Source: Sulfuricella denitrificans skB26 (lineage in GTDB: Bacteria; Pseudomonadota; Gammaproteobacteria; Burkholderiales; Sulfuricellaceae). Taken from it: 64,000 bases of DNA. Every line of letters begins with the position of its first letter. Position 1 is the stretch's first letter. The position numbers and the translations under genes were made by a program. Location of the stretch: the NCBI RefSeq assembly GCF_000297055.2, contig NC_022357.1, positions 1,364,001 through 1,428,000 of the forward strand. Reading direction: 5' to 3'. Positions 34,951 to 45,263 of the stretch are shown here, one piece after another. The notes under the pieces were generated by a model, which saw only the letters and a program-made list of their open reading frames with translations, had not been told where the DNA came from and ran no database searches.

Positions 34951-35385
34951 GTGGAGACGCTGACAATAGAGGTCGGGCCGTCCCGGCGCCTGGCGGGTTT
35001 GCTCGCGGGAATGCATGGCTTTGCTGCCGCGGTGTTTTGGCTGGCGCCACTACCGCTATGGCTCGCCGTCTCGCTGATGTCGGTGTTACTCGGCAGTGCC
35101 TGGCATACGCTGAGGCGCGATGGTTTCCGTACGCTGCAGCATTCGCTGGTTGCGTTGCGGCTCGATGCCGATTGTCGCTGCGAATTTCAGACCCGCACCG
35201 GGGCGTGGCACGAAGCCGCCCTGCTCGGCAGCAGCTTCGTAGCTCCCTATTTGACCGTGCTGAATTTGAAGCCGGCTAGTGGTCGACTGGTGAAACATCT
35301 GGTGATTCTTCCCGATGCAGTCAATGCGGAAGATTTCAGGCGACTGCGGGTTTGGCTGAAATGGCGATGTTCGAAGATGGAGTAG
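34951..35385 (+). CDS. YgfX-like membrane protein
   Basis: 144 aa with two adjacent membrane segments (about 16-32 and 36-50), then a soluble domain (LRLDADCRCEFQTRTGAWHE ... LLGSSFVAPYLTVLNLK). This topology and position between ygfZ and nadB match the YgfX/CptA family; E. coli YgfX was reported to affect cytoskeletal proteins. GTG 34951 is chosen because AAGGG is 6 nt upstream; TTG 34945 would touch that site. It converges on nadB with 4 bp between stops. Confidence 0.72.
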   Translation: METLTIEVGPSRRLAGLLAGMHGFAAAVFWLAPLPLWLAVSLMSVLLGSAWHTLRRDGFRTLQHSLVALRLDADCRCEFQTRTGAWHEAALLGSSFVAPYLTVLNLKPASGRLVKHLVILPDAVNAEDFRRLRVWLKWRCSKME

Positions 35386-35389
35386 TCGG

Positions 35390-36976
35390 CTATTTTTCGC
35401 CCGGCACCAGTACCGTGTTTTTCGCTTCGGCCAGCTGTTCCGGATAATCCCGGCTGTAATGCAGGCCGCGGCTTTCGTGGCGCAGCATGGCGCATTGCAC
35501 GATCAGGTCGGCGGTGAGCACCAGGTTGCGCAGTTCGATCAGGTCGTTGCTGACGCGGAAGTTCTGGTAATACTCGTTGATTTCCTCGGTGAGCAGGCGG
35601 ATGCGGTGCTGCGCCCGTTCCAGGCGTTTGTTGGTGCGCACGATGCCGACGTAATCCCACATGAAGCGGCGCAGCTCGTCCCAGTTGTGGGAAATGACAA
35701 TGATCTCGTCGGCGTCGGTGACGCGGCTTTCATCCCATTCCGGCAGGGCAACCGGCGGTGTTTGCGGCTGCTTGAGGATGTCCTTCGCGGCGGCCTGGGC
35801 ATACACCATGCATTCCAGCAGCGAATTGCTGGCCAGGCGGTTGGCGCCGTGCAGGCCGGTGCAGGCAACCTCGCCGATGGCATACAGGTTGGGGATGTCG
35901 GTGCGCGCAGCGCTGTCGGTGACAATGCCGCCGCAGCTGTAGTGTGCCGCCGGCACCACGGGTATGGGCTGGCGCGTGATGTCGATGCCCAGTTCCAGGC
36001 AGCGTTCGTAGATGTTGGGGAAGTGTTCCTTGAGGAAAGCGGCCGGCTTGTGTGAAATGTCGAGATAAACGCAATCCAGACCGCGTTTTTTCATTTCGAA
36101 GTCGATCGCGCGTGCGACTACGTCGCGCGGCGCCAGTTCGGCGCGAGGGTCGTAATCCTGCATGAATCGGGTGCCGTCGCGCAATACCAGGATGCCGCCT
36201 TCGCCACGCACCGCTTCGGTGATCAGGAAAGATTTGGCGTGGGGGTGATACAAACAGGTGGGGTGGAACTGGACAAATTCCATGTTCGACACCCTGCATC
36301 CGGCGCGCCATCCCATCGCGACGCCGTCACCGGTGGAAACGTCGGGGTTGGTGGTGTAGAGATAGACCTTGCCGGCGCCGCCGCTGGCCAGCACGATATG
36401 CCGGGAGGCAAAAGTTCTGACCTTGCCTTTGTCCTTGTCGAGAACGTACACGCCGTGACAGGCATTATCTTCTAGCCCGAGCTTGCCGCCGGTAATCAGG
36501 TCGATGGCGATATGGTTTTCCAGCAGGGTGATGTTGGCATGGCTTTTGATCTTTTCCGCCAGGGTGACCTGTATCGCGTGGCCGGTGGCGTCGGCAGCGT
36601 GGATGATGCGGCGGTGGCTGTGGCCGCCTTCACGGGTCAGGTGGTAGCCGGTGCTGTTGTCCGCATCCCGGGTAAAGGGCACGCCCTGCTCGATTAGCCA
36701 TTCGATCGCGGCCCGGCTGTTTTCCACCACGAAGCGGGTGGCTTGTTCGTCGCATAGTCCTGCACCGGCGATCAGGGTGTCGCTGATGTGCGCCTCGATC
36801 GAGTCATTCTCCGCCAGCACGGCGGCGATGCCGCCTTGCGCCCAGTTGCTGGCGCCATCCAGCAATCCGCGCTTGGTGACGACCGCCACACGCTGGCTTT
36901 CGGCAAGGTTCAGCGCCAGCGTCATGCCGGCCAGTCCGCTGCCGATGATGATCACGTCGAAATGCGACATGTACAT
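35390..36976 (-). CDS. nadB: L-aspartate oxidase
   Basis: FAD enzyme oxidising L-aspartate to iminoaspartate for NAD synthesis with NadA. FAD loop [18 protein letters not shown] at the N-terminus, family motifs [48 protein letters not shown] and RLASNSLLE. 528 aa when started at ATG 36976, which has AAAGGA 5 nt upstream; the frame is open to 37069 but those residues are not family-like. Divergent from rpoE, as in E. coli. Confidence 0.95.
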   Translation of the reverse strand: MYMSHFDVIIIGSGLAGMTLALNLAESQRVAVVTKRGLLDGASNWAQGGIAAVLAENDSIEAHISDTLIAGAGLCDEQATRFVVENSRAAIEWLIEQGVPFTRDADNSTGYHLTREGGHSHRRIIHAADATGHAIQVTLAEKIKSHANITLLENHIAIDLITGGKLGLEDNACHGVYVLDKDKGKVRTFASRHIVLASGGAGKVYLYTTNPDVSTGDGVAMGWRAGCRVSNMEFVQFHPTCLYHPHAKSFLITEAVRGEGGILVLRDGTRFMQDYDPRAELAPRDVVARAIDFEMKKRGLDCVYLDISHKPAAFLKEHFPNIYERCLELGIDITRQPIPVVPAAHYSCGGIVTDSAARTDIPNLYAIGEVACTGLHGANRLASNSLLECMVYAQAAAKDILKQPQTPPVALPEWDESRVTDADEIIVISHNWDELRRFMWDYVGIVRTNKRLERAQHRIRLLTEEINEYYQNFRVSNDLIELRNLVLTADLIVQCAMLRHESRGLHYSRDYPEQLAEAKNTVLVPGEK

Positions 36977-37085
36977 TGTTCCTTTGTCTTTAATAGATAT
37001 GCGGTGGAAATGATAGCACGCAACATCGGTGCGGAGCAGGGAGGAGTTTTTTCGAAACGGGCCTGTCAATAACCATTTCGGTGAG

Positions 37086-37114
37086 TGAACTATTCTGCGG
37101 CAGGGATGTCTTTA
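37086..37114 (+). promoter_or_regulatory. Possible sigma-E-type promoter of rpoE
   Basis: TGAACTA (37086-37092), 16 bp, then TCTTTA (37109-37114), resembling the sigma-E consensus GGAACTT-N15/16-TCNNA. It would start a transcript some 120 bp before rpoE and allow autoregulation, as known in enterobacteria. A TATACT at 37150-37155 could be a housekeeping -10. Both are by-eye matches. Confidence 0.4.
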
Positions 37115-37234
37115 AAATAGGTTGCGTTCCCTGAAGTGGATGAGGGCGCTATACTGAAATCATTGGATGGCATGGGAAGGCCCTGCCATCAATGGGGACA
37201 AGTATAATGGCGCTGAATTTCAGGGAAGGCCCAA

Positions 37235-37834
37235 ATGGGTGATCGTGAGATTGACCAACAACTGGTCGAGCGAGCGCAGCATGGCGACAAGCATGCTTTT
37301 GAACTGCTTGTGGTGAAGTATCAGCGCAAGCTGGGGCGATTGCTGTCGCGCTTTATCCGTAACCCGACTGAAGTAGAAGACGTGGTTCAGGAAGCGTTCA
37401 TCAAGGCGTACCGCGCACTGCCTTCGTTTCGAGGTGATAGCGCTTTTTATACTTGGTTGTATCGGATCGGCATCAATGCCGCCAAGAATTATCTGGTGTC
37501 TGAAGGCAGGCGACCGCCAACGACGACGGAGTTCGACAGCGAAGAGGCCGAAGGTTTTGAAGATGCAGAACAGCTTCGCAATATTAATACGCCTGAAAAT
37601 GAACTGATGAGCAAACAGGTTGCCGAAACTGTGAACAAGGCAATGGATACTCTGCCCGAGGAACTTAAAACCGCGATCACACTGCGAGAAATCGAGGGCC
37701 TGAGTTATGAGGAAATTGCGAACACGATGAATTGCCCGATTGGGACGGTACGCTCGAGGATTTTTCGTGCTCGCGAAACGATCGCCGAGAAGTTAAGGCC
37801 TCTGCTGGGAACTGATATAGATACGAGGTGGTGA
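37235..37834 (+). CDS. rpoE: RNA polymerase sigma-E factor (AlgU/RpoE)
   Basis: Group 4 sigma factor controlling the envelope-stress response. Region 2 is VVKYQRKLGRLLSRFIRN then EDVVQEAFIKAYRAL and FYTWLYRIGINAAKNYL; region 4 is LPEELKTAITLREIEGLSYEEIA followed by CPIGTVRSRIFRARE. 199 aa as in RpoE/AlgU. Followed directly by rseA, rseB, rseC and mucD, the complete control set. Confidence 0.97.
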   Translation: MGDREIDQQLVERAQHGDKHAFELLVVKYQRKLGRLLSRFIRNPTEVEDVVQEAFIKAYRALPSFRGDSAFYTWLYRIGINAAKNYLVSEGRRPPTTTEFDSEEAEGFEDAEQLRNINTPENELMSKQVAETVNKAMDTLPEELKTAITLREIEGLSYEEIANTMNCPIGTVRSRIFRARETIAEKLRPLLGTDIDTRW

Positions 37835-37836
37835 AC

Positions 37837-38340
37837 ATGATGGAAAGTCGAATATCTGCGCTGACAGATGGTGAACTGGATCATGAAGAGGCAAATGAAA
37901 TTTTGATTTCTGCCAGAGAACAAACGGAATTGCAGCAGAAGTGGAATATGTATCACCTGATCGGCGATTCCTTGAGACACACTTCCGCACTTTCACCCGA
38001 TTTAAACGCTCGAATCGCCAGTCAGTTGGCAAAAGAGCCGACGGTTCTGGCTCCCCGGAGACCACTTCCGAACCGGCGCCCCTTGATTGCTCTGTCTGCC
38101 GCGGCATCGATTGCGGCAGTTTCCCTGGTGGCGTGGGTAGCGATGCAATTCAATCATGAGCGTGACCCGGGTGCGGCAGCCAGTGCCATGATTGCAGAGG
38201 CGAGCACGGCGAATAGTGCCGCTTCCGAGATAAACGTCAATGGTTACCTGGCGGCACATCATGAATATTCAAATGCCGTCCAGTCGTCCCGATACTACCA
38301 ACGCGCGTCCCTAGAAAAATCACGGGATGGAGGTCGATGA
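37837..38340 (+). CDS. rseA: Anti-sigma-E factor RseA
   Basis: Inner-membrane anti-sigma factor. Cytoplasmic N-domain begins with the family pattern ISALTDGELDHEEA and WNMYHLIGDSLR; one membrane segment at about residues 88-105 (LIALSAAASIAAVSLVAWVA), then a short periplasmic region that RseB would bind. ATG 37837 follows GAGGTGG three bases after the rpoE stop. About 167 aa. Confidence 0.92.
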   Translation: MMESRISALTDGELDHEEANEILISAREQTELQQKWNMYHLIGDSLRHTSALSPDLNARIASQLAKEPTVLAPRRPLPNRRPLIALSAAASIAAVSLVAWVAMQFNHERDPGAAASAMIAEASTANSAASEINVNGYLAAHHEYSNAVQSSRYYQRASLEKSRDGGR

Positions 38341-39311
38341 GAGTATTACTCCTCGCTGTCGCCGCGCTGTTGGGTATGATTGGTGTGTCACAGGCAGCTG
38401 ATGTGGCGCAACAGACTGACGCGCTAAGCTGGTTGAAAAAAACCACCGTTGCGGCGCACCAACTCAATTACAAGGGTACCTACATCTATCAGTATGGCGA
38501 TCATATTGAAACCAGCAAAATCACCCATATCAAGGATGAAAGCGGCGAGCATGAAAAGCTCGAGGCGCTGGAAGGTTCTCCCCGTGAAGTGATCCGCAAC
38601 AATGAAGAGGTGCTGTGCTTCACTCCGGATAGCAATACTTCCGTTGTGGTGGAAAAAAGGAAGATTGAAAAATCCTTCCCTGACCTGTTGCCCAGGCAGC
38701 TTGATGGTATCACCGAGAATTATCGGGTGCGATTCGCTGTATCTGATCGTACGGCCGGCCACGCCTGCAAGGTGCTTATTCTCGAACCCAGGGATCAATA
38801 CCGTTACCAGCATAAACTCTGGATCGATCAGGCCACGGGCTTGCTGCTTAAAGCCGGTATGCTCAACGAAAGGAGCGAGATGATTAGCCAGTTTGCCTTC
38901 ACCCAGGTGGAAATTGGTGGGCAGATAGACAAGGAATCCCTGAGGCCCAAAATTGCCGGTAAAAAAGTGCTGGTGTCCAGTGAACCGGCAAATGAGATGG
39001 AAATGCAGCAAAGCGAGTTGAGTTGGCAGGTGAAGCAGCTCCCGCCAGGTTTTACCCAGGTAACGGTGATAAAACGCACGATGCCGGGGAAGGGCGTGCC
39101 GGTGAAGCATCTGGTGTTTTCTGATGGCCTGGCGACGGTTTCTGTTTTTATCGAGCCTGTTGCAACCGAGATAAAGCCCATGCAAAGAGTGGTTCGCCAG
39201 GGTGCCATCCATGTTTATACGCGGATGGTGGCTGACCACCAGATTACGGTGCTTGGCGAGGTTCCAGCCATTTCAGTGATGCAGATCGCGAATTCCGTCA
39301 GCAAGAATTAG
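38337..39311 (+). CDS. rseB: Periplasmic sigma-E regulator RseB (MucB)
   Basis: Protects RseA from DegS-type cleavage and senses lipopolysaccharide intermediates. Signal peptide (to SQA-ADV), then MucB/RseB domain starting ALSWLKKTTVAAHQLNYKG with TYIYQYGDHIETSKI, and a C-terminal domain (LPPGFTQVTVIKRTMPG). 324 aa. Its ATG overlaps the rseA stop (ATGA). Confidence 0.94.
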   Translation: MRVLLLAVAALLGMIGVSQAADVAQQTDALSWLKKTTVAAHQLNYKGTYIYQYGDHIETSKITHIKDESGEHEKLEALEGSPREVIRNNEEVLCFTPDSNTSVVVEKRKIEKSFPDLLPRQLDGITENYRVRFAVSDRTAGHACKVLILEPRDQYRYQHKLWIDQATGLLLKAGMLNERSEMISQFAFTQVEIGGQIDKESLRPKIAGKKVLVSSEPANEMEMQQSELSWQVKQLPPGFTQVTVIKRTMPGKGVPVKHLVFSDGLATVSVFIEPVATEIKPMQRVVRQGAIHVYTRMVADHQITVLGEVPAISVMQIANSVSKN

Positions 39312-39319
39312 GTGATGCC

Positions 39320-39805
39320 ATGATCGAAACTGAAGCGATAGTCGTGAAAATAGAGCATGACGTTGCCTACGTTCAGGCGGACCGGAAGTCGAACTGTAGC
39401 AGTTGCAGCCAAAGTAGCTGCGGCACTTCGGTGCTGGCAAACTTTTTTGCTCGGAAGACGCCGCTTTATCGCGCCAGCAACGAAGTCGGCGCAAAGGTCG
39501 GAGATCGGGTTGTGGTCGGCATGAATGAGTCAGCCTTGTTCAAGGGGACGATGCTGCTTTACCTGTTTCCTCTACTGTTATTGTTTGTTGGTGCGGTAGC
39601 GGGGAGTGCGCTGGCTGTTACCGCGGATGTTAAGGATGGGTATTCTGTAGCCGGCGCCTTCATTGGACTGGCAACGGGTTTTCTCGGATTGAAGTTGTTT
39701 TCGTCGAAAATGGGGTTGGGCAGACAATTCCAGCCGGTCATCCTGAGCCGGATGGTCGATATGCCAGTAAGTGTGGTGAGTTTTGCGGGTGGCTTGAAGA
39801 AGTGA
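39320..39805 (+). CDS. rseC: RseC/MucC family membrane protein
   Basis: 161 aa. N-terminal cytoplasmic part with cysteines Cys26, Cys29 and Cys34 (SNCSSCSQSSCG), typical of RseC, followed by two membrane helices (about 74-94 and 103-122). E. coli RseC takes part in SoxR reduction; its role in sigma-E control is minor. Eight bases separate it from rseB. Confidence 0.9.
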   Translation: MIETEAIVVKIEHDVAYVQADRKSNCSSCSQSSCGTSVLANFFARKTPLYRASNEVGAKVGDRVVVGMNESALFKGTMLLYLFPLLLLFVGAVAGSALAVTADVKDGYSVAGAFIGLATGFLGLKLFSSKMGLGRQFQPVILSRMVDMPVSVVSFAGGLKK

Positions 39806-39844
39806 GTTTTTTTCAATAATTAACTTTGTTGAGGTGGTTAAAAA

Positions 39845-41221
39845 ATGAAGAAGTTGTTGTGCACTTTTTTCCTGATTTCTTTTTCCGTGTTTTCCTATGC
39901 CAAGGATCTGCCGGATTTCACCGAGCTGGTTGAAAAGCAGGGTCCGGCGGTGGTAAATGTCAGCATAACCCAGACCGTCAACCAGGAGGAAATGTTACCT
40001 CAAATGCCGAATATTCCGGAGGGCGATCCATTCTTCGATTTTTTTCGTCGTTTCCGGCCACCCCACGGCGGCATTCCGCATGAGTTCGAGTCGAAGTCTC
40101 AGGGTTCGGGCTTCATTGTCAGCGCAGATGGTTACATTCTCACCAATGCGCATGTCGTGGATGGGGCCGATGAGGTCACCGTGCGATTGACCGACAAACG
40201 CGAATTCAAGGCCAAGGTGATTGGCACGGATCGCAGGACGGATGTGGCGCTGATCAAAATCGAGGCGACCGGGCTACCCAAGGTGGTAGTCGGTAATCCC
40301 AGCCAGCTTAAAGTTGGAGAGTGGGTGGCGGCGATTGGCTCCCCTTTCGGTTTTGAAAATAGCGTCACTGCCGGTATCGTCAGCGCAAAGGGACGCTCAT
40401 TGCCGCAAGAAAACTACGTACCCTTTATCCAGACCGATGCAGCGATCAATCCGGGTAATTCGGGTGGACCATTGTTTAACCTCAGAGGCGAGGTGGTCGG
40501 CATCAACTCCCAGATATACAGCCGCACTGGCGGTTATATGGGTGTCGCTTTCGCTATTCCCATCGACGTGGCGATGGATGTTGCCGACCAGTTGCGTATT
40601 CATGGCAAGATCAGCCGCGGCTGGCTCGGTGTGATGATTCAGGAAGTTACCAGGGAATTGGCCGAGTCGTTCGGGTTGAAAAAAACGGAGGGGGCACTGA
40701 TCGCGGGTGTTGAGAAGGGTGGCCCGGCGGATAAGGGGGGGCTGGCGCCAAGCGATGTGATACTGAGGTTCGACGGCAAGCCGGTGGGTAATGCCAGCGA
40801 GTTGCCTCTCCTGGTTGGTGCGACCAAGCCTGGAAAACAGGTGGAGGTCCAGGTGTGGCGCAAAGGTTCGGCCAGGAATTTGGCCCTGGTCGTGGGGGAA
40901 ACGCCGACCGAGAAAGTGGCGCAGCGCCCTGGCAAGATGGAAAGCGCTGCTGGCAGGCTGGGTCTGGGTTTGAATGACCTTTCCGAAGCGCAGAAAAAAG
41001 AGTTGCAGATTCCGAACGGCGTGGTGGTGGTGGAAGCTCAAGCTTTGGCCGCACGAGCGGGTATCCAGCGCGGCGACGTGATTACGGCTGTCAACAATAG
41101 TGACGTGAAAAGCGTCGAGCAGTTTAATCAGGTTCTTACTGGTTACAAGGCCGGGCAGAACATTGCGCTACTGGTGCGGCGCGGAGAGCGCGCACTGTTC
41201 ATTCCATTCAAGATGCGATGA
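39845..41221 (+). CDS. mucD: Periplasmic serine endoprotease DegP/MucD
   Basis: HtrA-type protease-chaperone. Signal peptide (to SYA-KDL); triad His103 (TNAHVVDGA), Asp133 (RTDVALIKI), Ser206 (NPGNSGGPLF); two PDZ domains (about 250-345 and 370-455, each with a G-x-x-x-G-D-V/I core such as RAGIQRGDVITAVN). 458 aa. Degrades misfolded envelope proteins; in Pseudomonas MucD is the rpoE-operon member, as here. Confidence 0.95.
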   Translation: MKKLLCTFFLISFSVFSYAKDLPDFTELVEKQGPAVVNVSITQTVNQEEMLPQMPNIPEGDPFFDFFRRFRPPHGGIPHEFESKSQGSGFIVSADGYILTNAHVVDGADEVTVRLTDKREFKAKVIGTDRRTDVALIKIEATGLPKVVVGNPSQLKVGEWVAAIGSPFGFENSVTAGIVSAKGRSLPQENYVPFIQTDAAINPGNSGGPLFNLRGEVVGINSQIYSRTGGYMGVAFAIPIDVAMDVADQLRIHGKISRGWLGVMIQEVTRELAESFGLKKTEGALIAGVEKGGPADKGGLAPSDVILRFDGKPVGNASELPLLVGATKPGKQVEVQVWRKGSARNLALVVGETPTEKVAQRPGKMESAAGRLGLGLNDLSEAQKKELQIPNGVVVVEAQALAARAGIQRGDVITAVNNSDVKSVEQFNQVLTGYKAGQNIALLVRRGERALFIPFKMR

Positions 41222-41469
41222 TCGGTGGAATCGTATTGACGGTCTACGGGCGTGAAGACTGCCATCTGTGCCACGATATGATCGCGGAGCTTGAGGCGTT
41301 TCAACCGGATTACCCTTTTTCGCTGGAAATTGTCGATGTGGAAGAAGATGAAAACCTGGAACGGCAATACGGCCATTTGGTGCCCGTGCTGACTGGCAAC
41401 GGCGAGGAAATCTGTCATTACCACCTCGATCCGGTCGCGCTTGCTGCTTATTTCGGCAAAATCCGGTAA
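41218..41469 (+). CDS. Glutaredoxin-like protein (DUF836 type)
   Basis: 83 aa. LTVYGREDCHLCHDMIAEL contains the active pair Cys15-x-x-Cys18, followed by FSLEIVDVEEDENLERQYG and a Val-Pro loop (HLVPVLTGNG). The short, Cys-H-L-Cys version is the YbbN-independent DUF836/glutaredoxin-2-like family seen before lepA in betaproteobacteria. It overlaps mucD by ATGA and is the last gene before a terminator. Confidence 0.87.
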   Translation: MIGGIVLTVYGREDCHLCHDMIAELEAFQPDYPFSLEIVDVEEDENLERQYGHLVPVLTGNGEEICHYHLDPVALAAYFGKIR

Positions 41470-41490
41470 AATCCGTCTTTCTCAAAAAAG

Positions 41491-41517
41491 AAAGGGCACC
41501 GCAAAGTGCCCTTTTTT
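41491..41517 (+). terminator. Intrinsic terminator of the rpoE-mucD operon
   Basis: AAAGGGCAC (41491-41499), loop CGCAAA, GTGCCCTTT (41506-41514), running into TTTTTT. Perfect 9-bp stem with a T-tract, between the glutaredoxin-like gene and lepA. Confidence 0.88.
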
Positions 41518-41531
41518 ACTGACACAAACTT

Positions 41532-43325
41532 ATGAAGCACATCCGCAATTTTTCCATTATCGCTCATATCGACCACGGCAAATCCACCTTGGCCGATCGT
41601 ATGATACATTTCTGTGGCGGACTCTCCGATCGTGAGATGGAGGCTCAGGTGCTTGATTCTATGGATATCGAGCGCGAGCGCGGTATTACCATCAAAGCGC
41701 AGACTGCTGCCCTGACCTACAAAGCCCTGGATGGACAACTTTACCAGCTTAACCTGATCGACACCCCCGGCCACGTGGATTTCTCCTACGAAGTCAGTCG
41801 CTCGCTTTCCGCCTGCGAGGGCGCTCTGCTGGTGGTTGACGCTTCTCAGGGCGTGGAGGCGCAGAGTGTGGCGAATTGCTATACCGCCCTTGAGCTGGGT
41901 GTAGAGGTCGTGTCGGTACTCAACAAGATCGATCTTCCCAGCGCCGAGCCTGAGCGAGTGATGAAGGAAATTGAGGACATCATTGGCATAGATGCCAGTC
42001 ATGCGGTTCTGTGCTCGGCCAAGACCGGTCTGGGTGTGCAGGATGTGCTGGAAGCGGTCATCGCCCGGATTCCAGCGCCCAAGGGCAACCCGGATGGCCC
42101 CTTGAAGGCGCTGATCATCGACTCGTGGTTCGATAATTATGTCGGTGTAGTGATGTTGGTGCGCGTGGTGGATGGTGTGCTGAAACCCAAGGATAAAATC
42201 CTGCTGATGGCCAGCGGCACTGAACACCTGTGCGAACAGGTCGGTGTGTTCACGCCCAAATCTCAGGCCCGGACGCAACTGTCGGCAGGCGAGGTGGGTT
42301 TTGTCATTGCCGGGATCAAGGAACTCAAGGCAGCCAAGGTGGGCGATACCGTAACCCTGGCCGGAAAGCGTGCCAGTGAGGCACTGCCGGGCTTCAAGGA
42401 AATCCAGCCGCAGGTGTTCGCCGGCCTGTATCCGGTGGAATCTCATGAGTACGAAGCGCTGCGCGATGCGCTGGAAAAACTTAAACTCAATGATGCCTCG
42501 CTACACTATGAGCCGGAGGTTTCACAGGCACTAGGGTTCGGATTCCGCTGCGGATTCCTCGGACTGCTGCACATGGAGATTGTGCAGGAGCGATTGGAGC
42601 GTGAATATGATATGGACCTCATTACTACCGCACCGACGGTGGTGTATGAGGTGGTGATGCGCGGCGGCGAGGTACTGGAAATCGAGAATCCCGCCAAGTT
42701 GCCCGAGCTATCCAAGATCGAGGAAATCCGCGAGCCGATCATCACCACCACTGTTCTTGCACCGCAGGAATATGTGGGTGCCGTGATGACGCTGTGCAAC
42801 CAGAAGCGCGGCGTGCAGAAGAATATTCAGTACTTGGGGCGGCAGGTGATGCTGACCTACGAGATGCCGATGAATGAAGTGGTGATGGATTTCTTCGACA
42901 AGCTGAAATCGGTATCGCGCGGTTATGCCTCAATGGATTACGAGTTCCTGGAATTCCGTACTTCAGATCTGGTAAAAGTGGATATTTTGATCAATGCTGA
43001 AAAGGTGGATGCCCTGTCGGTGATCGTTCACCGAGCTAACAGCCAGTACCGGGGCCGAGAAGTAGCCGCCAAGATGCGCGAGCTGATTCCGCGTCAGATG
43101 TTCGATGTGGCGATCCAGGCGGCCATCGGTGCTCAAATCATCGCACGCGAAAACGTCAAGGCACTGCGAAAAAACGTGCTGGCGAAATGCTACGGCGGCG
43201 ATATCAGCCGCAAGCGCAAGCTGCTGGAAAAGCAGAAGGCAGGTAAAAAACGCATGAAACAGGTTGGCAATGTGGAAATTCCGCAGGAAGCTTTTTTGGC
43301 AATTTTGCAGGTGGACAACAAATAG
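41532..43325 (+). CDS. lepA: Elongation factor 4 (LepA)
   Basis: Ribosome-associated GTPase that back-translocates or aids 30S biogenesis. GTPase motifs: AHIDHGKST (G1), [12 protein letters not shown] (G3), [11 protein letters not shown] (G4). The domain-specific C-terminus includes [19 protein letters not shown] and [19 protein letters not shown], characteristic of LepA. 597 aa, exact family length. It begins 15 bp after the terminator, so its promoter would overlap the previous operon's end. Confidence 0.98.
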   Translation: MKHIRNFSIIAHIDHGKSTLADRMIHFCGGLSDREMEAQVLDSMDIERERGITIKAQTAALTYKALDGQLYQLNLIDTPGHVDFSYEVSRSLSACEGALLVVDASQGVEAQSVANCYTALELGVEVVSVLNKIDLPSAEPERVMKEIEDIIGIDASHAVLCSAKTGLGVQDVLEAVIARIPAPKGNPDGPLKALIIDSWFDNYVGVVMLVRVVDGVLKPKDKILLMASGTEHLCEQVGVFTPKSQARTQLSAGEVGFVIAGIKELKAAKVGDTVTLAGKRASEALPGFKEIQPQVFAGLYPVESHEYEALRDALEKLKLNDASLHYEPEVSQALGFGFRCGFLGLLHMEIVQERLEREYDMDLITTAPTVVYEVVMRGGEVLEIENPAKLPELSKIEEIREPIITTTVLAPQEYVGAVMTLCNQKRGVQKNIQYLGRQVMLTYEMPMNEVVMDFFDKLKSVSRGYASMDYEFLEFRTSDLVKVDILINAEKVDALSVIVHRANSQYRGREVAAKMRELIPRQMFDVAIQAAIGAQIIARENVKALRKNVLAKCYGGDISRKRKLLEKQKAGKKRMKQVGNVEIPQEAFLAILQVDNK

Positions 43326-43334
43326 GGATGAGTC

Positions 43335-43378
43335 ATGGGTAATGAGTAAATGGAATTTGCCTGTTACTCACTACCCAT
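43335..43378. repeat. Hairpin in the lepA-lepB spacer
   Basis: ATGGGTAATGAGTAA (43335-43349) and TTACTCACTACCCAT (43364-43378) pair over 14 of 15 positions around a 14-nt loop. There is no T-run, so it is more likely an RNA-processing or stability element than a terminator. It resembles in style the longer inverted repeat between rnc and era. Confidence 0.7.
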
Positions 43379-43396
43379 CACCAAAAAGGGTAACCA

Positions 43397-44200
43397 ATGA
43401 ATTTTCCGTTAATCATGTTGATTGCGCTGGTAGTTACCGGCGTCATCTGGCTGTTCGATATTTACGCTCTTAAGCCCCGTCGAGCGGCGGGTGCCAAGGA
43501 GCCGCTTCTGGTCGAATACTCCAAGAGTTTTTTCCCGGTTATCCTGGTGGTCTTCATGCTGCGCTCTTTCCTGGTCGAGCCGTTCAAGATCCCTTCCGGT
43601 TCGATGATGCCGACGCTGCTGGTAGGTGATTTTATCCTGGTGAATAAATACACTTATGGTATTCGTTTGCCGGTGGCCAACAAGAAGATCATCGACATCG
43701 CTTCGCCGAAAAACGGCGACGTAATGGTTTTCCGCTATCCGGAAGATCCCTCGCTGGATTACATCAAGCGAGTGGTTGGTGTACCGGGCGACAAAATAAG
43801 CTATCAGAACAAGCAGCTTACCATCAACGGCAAACCGTTGAAAATTGAAAGCCTGGGCAACTACAGTTACGTTAAAAGTGGGTTGAATTTCGTGAACGCC
43901 AACCTGATCAGCGAACAGTTGGGGGAACACAACCACCAGACGTTGGTTCAGCCTGAGGCGCCGGTACTTCGTCTGGGCGACGTGCGGCAGTTTTCCAACC
44001 GAGAAAATTGCGCTTACAATAACGAGGGCTTTACCTGCACTGTGCCGCAAGGGCACTACTTCATGATGGGCGACAACCGCGACGATAGCAACGATAGTCG
44101 CTACTGGGGATTCGTGCCGGACCGCAACATTGTCGGCAAGGCTTTCATGATCTGGTGGAACTTCGATGATCTCAAGCGCATCGGGAAATCAATTGATTAA
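43397..44200 (+). CDS. lepB: Signal peptidase I
   Basis: Membrane serine protease releasing exported proteins. Two N-terminal membrane segments (about 3-22 and 44-60), catalytic Ser69 (PSGSMMPTL) and Lys124 (YIKRVVGVPGD), and box E GDNRDDSNDSRYWGFV. 267 aa. Encoded right after lepA, the conserved order. Confidence 0.97.
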   Translation: MNFPLIMLIALVVTGVIWLFDIYALKPRRAAGAKEPLLVEYSKSFFPVILVVFMLRSFLVEPFKIPSGSMMPTLLVGDFILVNKYTYGIRLPVANKKIIDIASPKNGDVMVFRYPEDPSLDYIKRVVGVPGDKISYQNKQLTINGKPLKIESLGNYSYVKSGLNFVNANLISEQLGEHNHQTLVQPEAPVLRLGDVRQFSNRENCAYNNEGFTCTVPQGHYFMMGDNRDDSNDSRYWGFVPDRNIVGKAFMIWWNFDDLKRIGKSID

Positions 44201-44213
44201 AGGAGGGGTGGTC

Positions 44214-44579
44214 ATGAAGAAACAACAGGGCGCCACGGTGGTGGGTATGCTGTTTATTGCGGCTTTGGTGGGATCAGGGTTAGTTCTGGCGGCAAAGCTG
44301 GTGCCTGCTTATCTGGAATTCATGTCGGTGAAGAGAATACTCAGCAGCATGGCTACCAGCGGCGATCTCAAGACCATGTCGCCCAAGGAACTTGAGACTT
44401 CTTTCTTCAAACGCGCCGATGTCGGCGACGTCAAAAACGTCAAGCCAGAAGACCTGACCGTTAGCCGAGAAGGGAATGCGTCGGTCATTACTGTGGACTA
44501 TTCCATCAAGGTGCCGGTCGTGGCCAACATCAGTGCCTGCATGGATTTCTCAGCATCAAGCAGCGCGAAGAGCGAGTAA
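44214..44579 (+). CDS. DUF4845 membrane protein
   Basis: 121 aa; starts MKKQQGATVVGMLFIAALVG, a single membrane segment near the N-terminus like a pilin leader, then a periplasmic domain (ELETSFFKRADVGDVKNV, SVITVDYSIKVPVVANIS). Family DUF4845 is regularly found between lepB and rnc in betaproteobacteria. ATG 44214 has AGGAGGGG at 44201-44208. Function unknown. Confidence 0.86.
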   Translation: MKKQQGATVVGMLFIAALVGSGLVLAAKLVPAYLEFMSVKRILSSMATSGDLKTMSPKELETSFFKRADVGDVKNVKPEDLTVSREGNASVITVDYSIKVPVVANISACMDFSASSSAKSE

Positions 44580-44588
44580 CTCATCTGC

Positions 44589-45263
44589 ATGGGTACTGAA
44601 GCGCTGGTTCGGCGGATCGGCTATGAGTTCAAGGATCCGGCGTTGTTGCGCAGGGCACTGACCCACCGCAGTTACGGTATGCCGCACAACGAGCGGCTGG
44701 AATTTCTCGGTGACAGCGTGCTGAGTTGCGCTATCGCCACGCATCTATATCATCTCCATACCCGCGTGCAGGAAGGCGATTTGAGCCGGATGCGCGCCCA
44801 TCTGGTCAAGGAACTGACGCTCTCTGAAATCGCCTCCTCCCTGAATTTGGGCGATTGCCTGAAACTGGGGGAAGGAGAGCTGAAAAGTGGTGGCTTTCGC
44901 CGCCCCTCTATCCTTGCGGACACGTTGGAAGCGATTATCGGCGCGGTTTACCTCGATGGCGGGTTTGCCAGCGCGGAACAAATGATTGCAAGGCTATTCG
45001 AGCCGCTGATGAAGGGGCTCGACCCGAAGACTCTGGGCAAGGATCCCAAAACCCTGCTGCAGGAATATTTGCAGGGCCGCAAGCTGCCTTTGCCCAGTTA
45101 CACTGTGTTGTCGATCAGTGGCGAAGCCCACGAGCAGCACTTCGAAGTAGAGTGCGCCATTCCTGACCTGGGTGTACGTGCCTGCGGCGGAGGGGTTAGC
45201 CGCCGAAGCGCGGAGCAACAGGCTGCTGGCAGCGTCATGCAAATACTTAATAGTGAGGGGTGA
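44589..45263 (+). CDS. rnc: Ribonuclease III
   Basis: Double-strand RNase for rRNA processing. Catalytic motif [17 protein letters not shown] near the N-terminus, second acidic motif [16 protein letters not shown], and a C-terminal double-stranded RNA-binding domain ([28 protein letters not shown]). 224 aa. Its 3' end forms one arm of an inverted repeat reaching to era. Confidence 0.97.
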   Translation: MGTEALVRRIGYEFKDPALLRRALTHRSYGMPHNERLEFLGDSVLSCAIATHLYHLHTRVQEGDLSRMRAHLVKELTLSEIASSLNLGDCLKLGEGELKSGGFRRPSILADTLEAIIGAVYLDGGFASAEQMIARLFEPLMKGLDPKTLGKDPKTLLQEYLQGRKLPLPSYTVLSISGEAHEQHFEVECAIPDLGVRACGGGVSRRSAEQQAAGSVMQILNSEG